Positions 42,460-52,032 of a stretch of 64,000 nt of DNA are shown here, piece after piece. Under the pieces are notes generated by a model, which saw only the letters and a list, made by a program, of their open reading frames with translations, did not search any database and was not told the DNA's origin. Source of the DNA: Armigeres subalbatus (Eukaryota > Arthropoda > Insecta > Diptera > Culicidae); contig NW_026943330.1 in NCBI RefSeq assembly GCF_024139115.2, positions 55,449 through 119,448 on the forward strand. The letters run 5' to 3'. The position numbers and the translations under genes were made by a program. How positions within the stretch are numbered: position 1 is the stretch's first letter; each line of letters begins with the position of its first letter.

Positions 42460-44223
42460 TTATGGATTTTTACTGCCTTCTTTTTGTTGTTTAGTGTTCA
42501 TTCTATCGCGTAATTCCTTTACCTTTTCGACATCGATTTTACATCTTTTGCCCCAGGACTCAAAGTTAATGTTCGCCTTCTGTCGCATGGTTATTTCAAC
42601 TGACGCTGATGCCTTTGTTTTTGCACCTGACTGTGTAGTCACTGTGTTATCTTCACGTTGTTGAAAATGTGAGATCCTCTTTCTCCCTCTTGGCTGGCCA
42701 TTAAAGTTTTCAATAATAACTTCACGATGGTGATTTATGTGATGAATTTCGTGATGCTGCTTGGATATCATGTTTTCAATGACCTTTGGTTTGAGATTTT
42801 GAGGTTTGGGAGTTCTTATTGATGTTGGTCTAGGACTTGTGGAATAGAGCTGCGATTTGTTGAGTGGATTTGTTATTTCATCTGTACTCTTTGAATGATT
42901 TCCTGTAAATTCATTCGTTATTTCTCCTTTTACGTCTAAAATTGCTACCTTAGCTGCAGCCCGAGTATAGATTCCTTGTTTTGTTTTTATTTCAACTGAT
43001 CTAACTTGACCATCTGATGCTTCGTTCACTTTCGTTACTCTTCCTTTTAACCACTTGCCCGGTGGCATGTCCTTATCAGTTATTATAACGATGTCATCCA
43101 CTTTTATGGGTTCTATCTTCTTGGTCCATTTGTTTCTTTTAATAATCGTTGGTAAATATTCCTTCTTCCATCTTTCCCAAAAATACTTTGCGTAATGTTG
43201 AATGCGTTTATAATGTTCCTTGCTTAACTCTCCTACATCGATAGAATATGGTGGAGCATATTCACCAGCGCGACCAATTAAAAAATGGAATGGAGTCAAT
43301 GGTTCATCATCAATGCTGTCGATTGGAATGTGCGTTAGGGGTCGAGAATTGAGAATGCATTCTGCTTGAATTAAACTGGCTCTTAAATCTTCAACGGTCG
43401 GTTTATGATGTTGACGGGCTCTAGGGATTTCGTAGAGACATTTTTTAATTATTTGAATTAAACGCTCCCATGCTCCCCCGAAATGTGGGGCTACTGGTGG
43501 GTTAAAAGACCATTGTATACTCATCGAGGCAGCTATGCCCTTTCCCATTTTCTCATTTATTTCATTTATGGTTTGGCGCATTTCACGTTCGGCTCCTACA
43601 AAGTTCGTGCCGTTGTCGCTATATAAATGTTCAATTTTTCCCCGTCTATGTTGGAAATTCCGCAAACAAACTAAAAATGCATCAGTATCTAGACGCTCGG
43701 CGAGTTCTATATAGACGGCTCGGGTTGTCATACAAGTGAAGATTACTCCCCATCTTTTTTCAATCGATCGCTTCACTTGCACTTCCAAAGGTCCAAAATA
43801 GTCTACTCCAGTATGTGTGAATGGATTGGCGTACATATCAAGACGACACTTGGGTAGTGCTGCCATTTGGGGTGGAATTGGTGAAGCCCTTTTTATTTTG
43901 CAGTATTGACAGTTCGTCTTTACTTGTTGCAACACTTGCCGAGACCTGATAACCCAAAACCTTTGATAGACTGCTCCTAAAACCACATTATCTCCTTGAT
44001 GAAGGTATTTCTCATGATACATTCTGACGATAAGTCTTGTAATGTGATGTTTATATGGTAAGATGATCGGTTGTCGCATAGAAAAGGGAACTATATTGGA
44101 TTTTTGGAGGCGACTACGTGAAATCATTACTCCATATTCATTAAGCCCAGGTATAAGGGAGCTGATTTCTGAAGATTTACTTAAATCTCCATTTTTGGTT
44201 AGGTCTTCCATTTCTTTGGTCAA
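42460..44223 (-). CDS. BEL/Pao integrase region
   Basis: 587 codons. The zinc-binding part has H70, H75, C105 and C108 (YLHQG and CQYC). The catalytic core has D141 (HTGVDYFGP), D203 (YSDNGTNFVG) and E253 (FGGAWERL), the BEL/Pao DDE arrangement. A C-terminal domain (about residues 330-415, with WLKGRVTKV) matches the DUF5641 region of these proteins, and a basic tail follows. It integrates the cDNA into chromosomes. All key residues are present. It is normally part of one polyprotein; upstream frame breaks separate it from RT here, so the internal methionine at 44223 is not a true start. Confidence 0.85.
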   Translation of the reverse strand: MTKEMEDLTKNGDLSKSSEISSLIPGLNEYGVMISRSRLQKSNIVPFSMRQPIILPYKHHITRLIVRMYHEKYLHQGDNVVLGAVYQRFWVIRSRQVLQQVKTNCQYCKIKRASPIPPQMAALPKCRLDMYANPFTHTGVDYFGPLEVQVKRSIEKRWGVIFTCMTTRAVYIELAERLDTDAFLVCLRNFQHRRGKIEHLYSDNGTNFVGAEREMRQTINEINEKMGKGIAASMSIQWSFNPPVAPHFGGAWERLIQIIKKCLYEIPRARQHHKPTVEDLRASLIQAECILNSRPLTHIPIDSIDDEPLTPFHFLIGRAGEYAPPYSIDVGELSKEHYKRIQHYAKYFWERWKKEYLPTIIKRNKWTKKIEPIKVDDIVIITDKDMPPGKWLKGRVTKVNEASDGQVRSVEIKTKQGIYTRAAAKVAILDVKGEITNEFTGNHSKSTDEITNPLNKSQLYSTSPRPTSIRTPKPQNLKPKVIENMISKQHHEIHHINHHREVIIENFNGQPRGRKRISHFQQREDNTVTTQSGAKTKASASVEITMRQKANINFESWGKRCKIDVEKVKELRDRMNTKQQKEGSKNP

Positions 44224-44290
44224 TCCATCCCATTGAGCCTTTTTGATAATGCATCTTTCAACTGTCTTCCTGTCTTCATAGCTGATATGC

Positions 44291-44512
44291 TTATTGAAAT
44301 TCTTTTTTATCTTTTATCCAGTCTACAAATTTCTTCAAAATGCAAATGTGTTTGACTAGCTTATTCCAATCGGAATAGCGTTGCTCTTGGATAAATTGAA
44401 ATTCTTGTTCATTACTATGCAACAAAAGTGTGTTTTTAATTTCCTTTAGTTTCCTTTGCATACTTAGATGTCGGCCATTCAATTTCATTTTTCCAAATAA
44501 AGGACGGACCCT
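44291..44512 (-). pseudogene. Linker between BEL RNase H and integrase, out of frame
   Basis: A 65-codon basic, helix-rich stretch (44291-44488) that sits between the RNase H end (44513) and the integrase start, in a different frame from both. It probably is the normal linker of the polyprotein displaced by indels. Confidence 0.5.
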
Positions 44513-45586
44513 TCAACCATTTTGCTTCTCCTTTAAACTGTTTCGTTGTTTCATCTGTTGGATTGTGCCCCGTGGGCACGTAACGCCACTCGGTCCATTT
44601 TTTGTTGTTTCTAATATTTCACCGATTCGATGTGCAACGAAGGTCGTATATTTACGATGATCTGAAAATATCCAAGATAATACAGTTTGTGAATCTGTCC
44701 AAAATGTAATTTTAACAGGGTGCTTGCGCAACTCTTGTTGAATCGTATTTGTTAACCTTGTACCCAGAATTGCTGCTTGTAATTCTAGTCTGGGTATTGA
44801 TAATTTTCTAATTGGCGCCACCCTTGCTTTGGCGGCCATTAGCCTAATGCTTGTAGTTTGTCCTATCGTATCTATACCTCTTACATATACAGCGGCTGAA
44901 AAGGCTTGTTCGGACGCGTCGACAAAGGTATGTAACTCGAACTTCGATGCCTTGCTGGTCAACATCCATCTAGGAATTCTTATGTTCTCTGCTTCCTTGA
45001 TAAGTTCGATCCATTGTTGCCATAAGTTGTAAGATTGTTCGGATATTTCTGAATCCCAGGAAGAAGTTTCTTTATGTAATTCTTGCATTAATATTTTGCC
45101 ATGGATAGTTAAATTAGATATTAATCCCATTGGATCATAAATACTCATAACGAATGATAACACTTCTCGCATTGTAGGTCTTCTTTTTCCATTTCTGACA
45201 TCGTTATGTAATCGATTAAATTTAAGTTCAAAGCTTATACAGTCAAGGTTTGTATTCCAAAATACGCCTAGTACCTTTTCGCTATTAGATTCCTTATCTT
45301 CGAACATCTTAACGCTGTTTTCTTGAATTCTATCTGTCGGTAGTGCAGCTAATACTTCCTTGCTGTTCGATGCAAAATTTCTGATGAAGAATCCCGCCTT
45401 GTCATGAATTTGCATCACATCCTTAATTACACCAACGGCGTCTTTTGCTGAATCAAAACTATCAATATAATCGTCAACATAATGTTGTTTAACAATGGCT
45501 TCTGCGGCTATTGATTTCGTATCCTTAAAAAAGACTTGCATTGTGATTTTTGACAACTTGAGCACATGCTGGGGAGCAAGTTGCAC
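44513..45586 (-). pseudogene. BEL/Pao RT (C-terminal part) and RNase H
   Basis: The RT catalytic motif YVDD is at residues 36-39, followed by the palm and thumb (GFFIRNFASNSKEVL, FVMSIYDPMGLISNLTIHGK). An RNase H domain follows, with HTFVDASEQAFSAAVYVRG and FWTDSQTVLSWI holding catalytic aspartates. The 5' part of RT is in the neighbouring frame (45525-46553), overlapping this one, so a frameshift near 45550 splits the enzyme. The end of RNase H is disrupted near 44550. The protein would copy the element's RNA in the particle; this copy cannot make it intact. Confidence 0.85.
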
Positions 45587-46553
45587 CGAAGATCATAACT
45601 TGCATTACATAAATGTCAGGATCCCGGTCTTCGTCAAAATTACGAAATAGGAAGCATTGTTTCTTCTGGTCAGAATCAATTATTCTAACTTGACTGAACA
45701 TTTCCTTGATGTCTCCTGCTGTAGCAATAGGTCCTTCCCGAAACCTAGTGGTTACACCGAAGGAAGAGGTTGTTGCATCGGGTCCTGATATTAAAGCTGC
45801 ATTCAGGGAGACTCCTCTTGATTTTGCTGCTGCGTCAAATACTAGCCGTGGCTTTGGGGGCGTTTTATTCTTGTTAATCACAATAAAATGTGGAAGATAA
45901 TAGGCATCCTCCGCCCATTCCCTTATTTCTCTTGAGTTTAACTTTCGAGCGTAACCTTTCTGTATATAATCTTCTATGGTGCTATTTACCCATTCCTTCA
46001 ATTTCTCATCTTTTTTGAGTTTTCTCTCTAAACCCAATAATCTTTTGTAAGCTTGATTGTAGCTTTCGGGAAACTTAAAGTCATCTTCTTTCCATAGTAA
46101 CCCAATTTCATATCGGTTATCGGTGTACTTTAATGTTTTTTTTATAATTTCCTCGGCTCGTGCTGCTTGTTTTGATTGAGGTAAATTTTGAGAAATCTTT
46201 ACACCAAAATCTTCCGTAGAAAAATACTTTTGCATCATGGCATGTAAATCTTCGTCTTCTTGCAGTATAAACATATGTTCCTCTTCAACCACTTCCTTTA
46301 TATTGCCAAATATTAACCAACCGAGTTTTGTTCTAATTGCGATGGGGTTATCCGCCTCCATTGATCGTCTCTCAAGGGGATACAACAGGTGACTATGATC
46401 CAATCCGATCAACAACTTTGGTTGGGCATTTTCAAAATTATCTATTGGTAAATTCTCAAGGAATGGATAATTCCTCTTCAAATTTGTATAATTTATCGTT
46501 TGGGTTGGTAGATGTAAATTTGCTGCAGTTCTTACATTTGATAATGTATTCAA
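45525..46553 (-). pseudogene. BEL/Pao protease C-terminus and RT N-terminal part
   Basis: Starts within the protease-RT connection (LLIGLDHSHLLYPLE, IRTKLGWLIFGNI, typical of BEL/Pao), then RT finger motifs: LPHFIVINKNKTPPKPRLVF, DAAAKSRGVSLNAALISGPD and MFSQVRIIDSDQKKQCFLFR. It ends just before the catalytic YVDD, which is in the next frame. It overlaps the upstream Gag/protease frame by about 100 bases and the downstream frame by about 60, the pattern of single-base indels in an originally continuous Pol. Confidence 0.85.
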
Positions 46554-47556
46554 TGTTTGAATTTCCCTTTATTTTGATCATTACTCTTTTACTAGTTTTT
46601 TCTACCCTGGATACATTCTGAGTCCATTTGATTTTAAGTGGAGCTAGTTCTCCTTCTAATTGTAATTCTTCTGCTAACTCTTCATCTATCAGTGTTAACG
46701 ATGAGCCTGGGTCCAGGAAGGCATACGTGTTTACTGAACAGGTTTTACTTCTTAAGGTTACTGGTATTATTTGATAAAATACCTTCGCCTTCTGTTCTTG
46801 ATGTAGATTAGATGTTTCTTCCCTTATAACCGGGGATCCTTCAGATTCATTATTTTGATTCTCATTTCTCCAGTTAATCCTTTGACTTTCTAATGGTCGG
46901 TGTATGTGTAATAGTTTATGGTGATTTCCGACACAATTTCCTTGTCCACATTTCTTCGGGTATCTACATCTACCTACATGCTTATTCAGGCATATGAAGC
47001 ATGCCCTAATTTTAGCCAGCTCCTTCATCCTATTGTTTGGAGCCAATCTTAAAAAATGTTTGCAGTCTACAATTTTATGAGCTCCTTTACACATTAGACA
47101 TCGATTATATTCTTCCTGATGGAAGTTTATCCTATTTTTACGCTCTTGGTGTTTCATCGGTGTGGTCAATTCTCGATGAATGTCAGCTTTAGGTTTGATC
47201 CATTTATACAAATCTTGTAAGGTTGGCATACTGTTTCCTTGTTTTACATTGCTATCAACAGTTTCCATCCATTTTATTTGAAGATCATACGGTAATTTAT
47301 TAATAACTTCCTCCACTAATCGAGGATCTTGTAAGTATGCGGTCTGATGTGAAGCCGTTAGGTGAGCTACTAGCCCCTCCAGTGTATTTGAAATTTCTAC
47401 TATTGCTAAATGGCCACCTGGTTTGATCCTCTCTAGATCTTCACGTATTTCTCTATAGACTCTTTTCGGTTGTCCAAACTGTTTTTCTAATCGTTCAATA
47501 ATTAATGATACATTCTCTTGATCAAGCATTAATGACTGGACGCTTTTGGCTGCCAA
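46456..47556 (-). pseudogene. BEL/Pao Gag C-terminal part with zinc knuckles and protease
   Basis: 366 codons. Residues 1-130 are the Gag core (DUF1759 type: VQSLMLDQENVSLIIERLEK, FGQPKRVYREI). Zinc knuckles are CLMCKGAHKIVDC (153-165) and CFICLNKHVGRC (186-197). The retroviral-type protease motif follows as FLDPGSSLTLID (280-291); the usual DSG/DTG is DPG here, which would impair catalysis unless this family tolerates it. The upstream frame break at about 47600 separates it from the PHD-finger N-terminus. Confidence 0.8.
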
Positions 47557-47626
47557 ACCTCCAAGTGCCTTTTGTAATCGAATAAGATTCTCCAGTTTGG
47601 AATACTTTCCAGATTCAGTTGTTGCT

Positions 47627-48217
47627 TCAAATATCTTTTAAAGGCTGGCCATTCCTTGGCGTTTCCAAAAATTGAGGTAGGCTTAATCCTTGTCTACGCA
47701 TGTATAAAACCAAAGAATCCTCGGATGGATTTCTATCATCCTCGCTATCTGAATTTTCCAGTCTTGATTTATTTTGATTAGTTTCCGATTTGATCTTGTT
47801 CTCTTGAATTACTCTTGCAATATCCAGCAAGATGTCATGCTTATGACCTTCTTCTTCATCTTTTGCTTTTAATTCATCCTTGCATTGAGCAAGCTCTGCT
47901 GCCATAGTATGTGCGTGAATTTCTGCAGATTTTTGTGCCGAAGCACGCGCATCGATCTCCGTTCTTAAACCTTCTATTTGGTGCTTCAATTTGTCGAGAT
48001 CAGTTAATTGTTGTCTCATAGCCTGTTGTTCAAGCATAAATTTAGAGCATTTTATACATAACCAGTGGTCCTTTTTATCCGGTAGTTTGGGCAACCCGGC
48101 ACATCCAAAATGAAACCAGCGATCACAGTGATCGCAGGAGACCATGTCTTGTACTTCATCTCCTTGAGTACATAGACGGCAATGTCCGTTTTTATTTTGT
48201 GTGAATTTAAATTCCAT
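47627..48217 (-). pseudogene. BEL/Pao Gag N-terminus with PHD finger
   Basis: 196 codons. A C4HC3 PHD-type zinc finger occupies residues 13-57 (C13, C16, C28, C31, H36, C39, C54, C57), followed by a long charged coiled coil (about 60-150). The start codon follows the small upstream frame by 45 bases. PHD fingers in chromatin proteins read histone tails; in Gag this one may tether the element to chromatin or simply bind RNA, which is unproven. The frame ends prematurely near the expected Gag core; at least one base is missing around 47690-47630. Confidence 0.8.
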
Positions 48218-48261
48218 GGTGACGTAATTTTCTGCTCGAAATCGTTGACGAGATAATATTG

Positions 48262-48561
48262 CTAATTTTGTTCAATGTTCTGTTCGATCCGTTCAATCTC
48301 AATAAGTTTTTTCATATATTGTGGAATCGGTTTATTTTTTTGTTTTGTATATTTTGATATTGAATGAATAATTATCTCTTCTTTTGATGAATCCTTCCAA
48401 AGGATTAATGTAATTTTTTTAGATTGACTAATTTCCCCAGGTGGGAGAGGTTTCTTCAACCACCTTTTGTAACCCTTGGAAGCTTTTATAATTTCCAGCT
48501 GCCGATCAATTTCTTGAAATCTTTCTAAAAGGGAATTGATTTCAAGTATTAAATCTTGCAT
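48262..48561 (-). CDS. Small 5' open frame of the BEL element, unknown function
   Basis: 99 codons, first methionine at 48561, helical N-terminus (ILEINSLLERFQEIDRQLEI), a basic centre (KRWLKKPLPPGE) and a coiled end (KLIEIERIEQNIEQN). It lies directly upstream of Gag and ends 44 bases before it. I do not recognise the protein. It may be a conserved accessory frame of the family, or a displaced piece of Gag; comparison with other copies would tell. Confidence 0.45.
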   Translation of the reverse strand: MQDLILEINSLLERFQEIDRQLEIIKASKGYKRWLKKPLPPGEISQSKKITLILWKDSSKEEIIIHSISKYTKQKNKPIPQYMKKLIEIERIEQNIEQN

Positions 48562-48594
48562 TATAATTGAGAGTATTTAGTTCCAATTACCTTT

Positions 48595-49015
48595 ACCTTG
48601 CTGCTGGCTTACCCTTTTTTTTTTTTCTTCTCCGGCCTTCTTGCTTCACACTTTTACTTTTCTGGCCTTCACACTTTTCTTTTCTTCTCCGGCTTTTGCT
48701 TCACACTTCTACTTATCTGGCCTTCTTACTTTTCTTTTCTTCTCCGGCCTTCTGCTTCACACTTTTACTTCTCTGGCCTTCACTCTTTTCTCTTCTCCGG
48801 CTTTTGCTTCACACTTCTACTTCTCTGGCCTTCACACTTTTCTTTTCTTTTCCGGCCTTCTGCTTCACACTTTTACTTCTCTGGCCTTCACACTCTTCTT
48901 TTCTTCTCCGGCCTTCTGCTTCACACATCTACTTTTCTGGCCTTCACACTTTTCTTTTCTTCTCCGGCCTTCTGCTTCACACTTCTACTTCTCTGGCCTT
49001 CACACTTTTACTGGT
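48595..49015 (-). repeat. Purine-rich minisatellite in the BEL 5' leader
   Basis: About seven imperfect copies of a 55-62-base unit: on the plus strand CTTCTCCGGCCTTCTGCTTC, ACACTTTTACTTCTCTGGCC, TTCACACTTTTCTTTTC. The transcribed strand is purine-rich. The leader lies between the 5' LTR and the first frame. Three overlapping plus-strand frames of 134-155 codons arise only from the repeat. Confidence 0.9.
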
Positions 49016-49077
49016 TCCTACCGATTGACGTTACACTTCGATTAAGAGTTCACGTTTTACTTTGAGAAACTTATTTC

Positions 49078-49095
49078 CTCAATCTGGAGCCACCA
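49078..49095 (-). other. Candidate primer-binding site of the BEL element
   Basis: Two bases inside the 5' LTR, the minus strand reads TGGTGGCTCCAGATTGAG. TGG-starting sequence at this place is expected for a tRNA primer site. I could not match a specific tRNA. Confidence 0.45.
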
Positions 49096-49097
49096 TT

Positions 49098-50479
49098 TGT
49101 TACCGACGCCAATCCCAACCGAAGGAATTGAGGGAGCGGGGGTAACTTTGTTGGAAATGAACGTAGGTAGGAGCCTTGGTGGGTATGATGTTCGAAACAA
49201 GCTAACGTCTAATGACGGTAGCTGGTTTCAAACTTGTTCTGGTTCTTGCTTCCAGCTCAAGAATGCCCAAGTGCTACATGCCCGACTATGGAGGGGCAGT
49301 ATGTCAATCTTGGAGAGAAACTTGAAGTGGTTGGCAAGTATTAGAACTTGACCCTGGTGAATAACTCAGGATTCAGGCTAAGAATGCCCAGGTGCTACTT
49401 GCCCGACTATGGAGGGGCAGTATGTCGGTCCTGGAGAGAGAGATTTGTCCTAAATAGCTGTGCTATTAAATTGAGTTTCTTGAAGATGAATTTTCGGAAG
49501 GAATTATCATCCACGACTTGATCGTTTCCCAATCAAGAACGAACTGATCTATTCTGGTCAAATTTTTCTTATTTATAGTCAAAATCGAGACGGGCGCTCA
49601 GTATGTAAGTACAGTCTAAACTACCCACGCATAGGCCCTAAGCTCACCTTTCTCTTTTACACTTCTAGCTTATTATTGTCCTTTCATAAATTGGTGAGGT
49701 GAAACCTAACGTGTCCTGATTTCAATGTGTGGGTCTGAGCACCTCATGTTATCTAATTTACACATATTTCCTGATTCTGAGCTGAGCCTTTCTAATACAT
49801 TTCTTATCTCTATTTGCTCACATCCTAAGGATCAATGTAAATGCATAGGCCTGTATAACTATTTCGAATAGCCATCTTCTAATCACGATTCTGGTTGGTA
49901 TTTAACACTTTTATTACTTCCGTTAAAATGCCTACAAGCAACGTTCCCATCGAAGTGCATGTCCAATAAAACTAGCTTATCTCGAGACGCCATAAAACGT
50001 CGTATTGGTGTCTTTACAATACGTTCCCAAGAACGACCTGCACCATGCATCCGACCGAGCGCAAGCGTGAATTACTATATTGCACCTTTGGTGCGTGCGC
50101 GGGTGCTTTAGACCTGGTCCTTACGTTCTCCACGTTAGGACCATCACGCTGCTGCTGTGGAGATAAGGAATAGGCGATAGGACTCGTCTGTGGTACGGTG
50201 CATATTCTGAGCTAGAGTTGCGTGGCGAGGGCCAGCAATAAAAAGGAATTGGAAAATGACCCGAATCTGGGTGCTGCTTGATAGGCGCACGCTATGGTGC
50301 GGACTGCTCGTGGTGCGTAGAGCCTTTAATTTTAATTCAATGCTATACGAGCCTATGTTGCTTTTGTTTCAATTAGCATGTCCTTTTCGGAGAATTTAAT
50401 TTTGCATAGAAAGGGCAATGACCTACGAGAACCGTTATAGAATTGTAAATACATAATTTGCAATGTTGCGTTCGTAACA
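49098..50479 (-). repeat. 5' LTR of the BEL/Pao element
   Basis: 1382 bases, TGTTACCGACGCC to CGTTCGTAACA in plus orientation. The open frame near 49097-49351 also exists in the other LTR and has no known product. Promoter elements for the element's minus-strand transcript should lie here; none was pinned down. Confidence 0.95.
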
Positions 50480-52032
50480 CCTCTTCTTCGCTATTTCTCT
50501 TCGCCAGCGGTATCTCCGGCATCTGCTTACTCCGACAAACTTCTCCGGTAATCTCTCACTCTCACCTTCTCACATGCGATGAGCTTCACACGGAGCCGTC
50601 CTCAATGGGCTACTGACGACTCACGAAAACAAATTGTTGTGCCTCTAACTGAGTCACATGGCCATGGACGACACATACAATTATGCATGCATTTTACTCA
50701 CTCTGTACTAGCTAGTCATTTGATGGGGAGGACCTACGGATGGGCCGGAGCTGCTTTAAGCACTACTCCGGGCCGGAACTCACGCCGACGGACGGCCAAT
50801 TGCGTCGATGTTGCTGGTCTCTCACTCCCTCATACGGTGCGCGGGCTTACGCGTGGGCGCGGTACAAGCGCCGATGGTCCTCCTGGCGCGCAAACGAAAA
50901 GTTGATGCGCCGTCGGTACTTTGCTTGACGATGACGACGACAACGGCGATTTGCTGCTATGCCGTAGGAGGACGATGAAACGATGGAAAATTGATGGTGT
51001 TTTCGGTGGTTGATTACGGTGATTTGCGGTGGTTGGCTTCGCCTGCCAAAGGTGCGCAATAGACGATTCGCAACCTTCTCCGGCCAAGTGTACCCCGGGA
51101 ACTTTTGTAGCCGTTGCGTGGGGTCAAAAACGGTCGTAATAATAGGGGGTAGTGTGTCGGCTTCACCAATGCTGCCACGGACCTAATTTGCAAGACACAA
51201 TAGCACATACGCACGAAGTTGGAGACACTATCTAACATATTACAAATTCAATGATTTACCTCTTCTAACACGGATCTGCACTTGCACAATTTTCTCACAA
51301 GATAGACGATACTGAGCTTTACTAACTTATGCTCTACTAGAGGGAAACAAAGAACGTATATTAGCTAACAACCTACAAAGAAACTATGTCACATTTCACC
51401 TTAAAAAACACACTACGGCACGGATCAAAAGTGACCGCTTTTGCCTCTTCCACGGAACGGAACAAAGTGAACGATTCTGAGTTGGAAAATTCCTCAGATA
51501 CCGCGGAATTTTAGACATTGTCTCCAGAGTTCGCGAAATTCAACGAAGTTGAAATTTGCGAACCCGAGCATCAAAAGAATTTATCCACGAAATCCCCCAA
51601 ATCGTGCATCCTCATTCCCACAGACGATCTATATTAGCCAGTAAGCTTGCTCGCTAAGAATCGTGCCAAGCGTGGAATGCCGGACAAGCCAAAGGTCAAC
51701 GCAACTTCAAAAGACCGGCTTGCGGGTCGTTGGCCGCAAGCCACGCGCTACTTTTGGCGTCATGATGCGCTATATGCTGGCTAAACCCCATGTGTTTCCT
51801 TGGTAGCTGACTGTAGGGACCTCATAATACTCAATTCTTAGCGTAGGTAACTCAATGGCGTACTTCTTCTAGACTATTCTTGCGGTGATCCAAGACAAAG
51901 ATTTATTTCAAAAGACGCAACTGGACATGCAAAGTTTTATAATTTAAATAAATAACAAAATAAACAAAATATATACAGTCTCAAATTATACATTGAAATA
52001 CATAAATAAATAAATAAGGCGTACTTGCTACA
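50480..52032 (-). repeat. 3' LTR of the Gypsy element, right part
   Basis: Matches 61503-63478, minus the MITE found there. It ends CGTACTTGCTACA (LTR start on the minus strand, TGTAGCAAG). Confidence 0.9.

Larger units (their letters stand above)
38093..50479 (-). mobile_element. BEL/Pao LTR retrotransposon with envelope-like gene
   Basis: A 12.4-kb element, transcribed right to left, with LTRs of 1381 and 1382 bases beginning TGTTAC and ending GTAACA. The 5-bp duplication CCTCT flanks it, and the unoccupied site (TTTACACCTCTTCTTCGC) is present at 61495 in the other Gypsy LTR. Coding order on the minus strand is a small 5' frame, Gag with PHD finger, zinc knuckles and protease, RT, RNase H, integrase, then an envelope-like glycoprotein. 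Frames are interrupted in several places, so this copy is probably dead. The LTRs differ by only a few percent, which points to a fairly recent insertion. Confidence 0.9.

Noticed and set aside
48567..49065. Three plus-strand frames of 134-155 codons rich in F, L, S and T that look like membrane proteins
   Set aside because: They follow the BEL leader minisatellite in three frames and lie antisense to the element's transcript.
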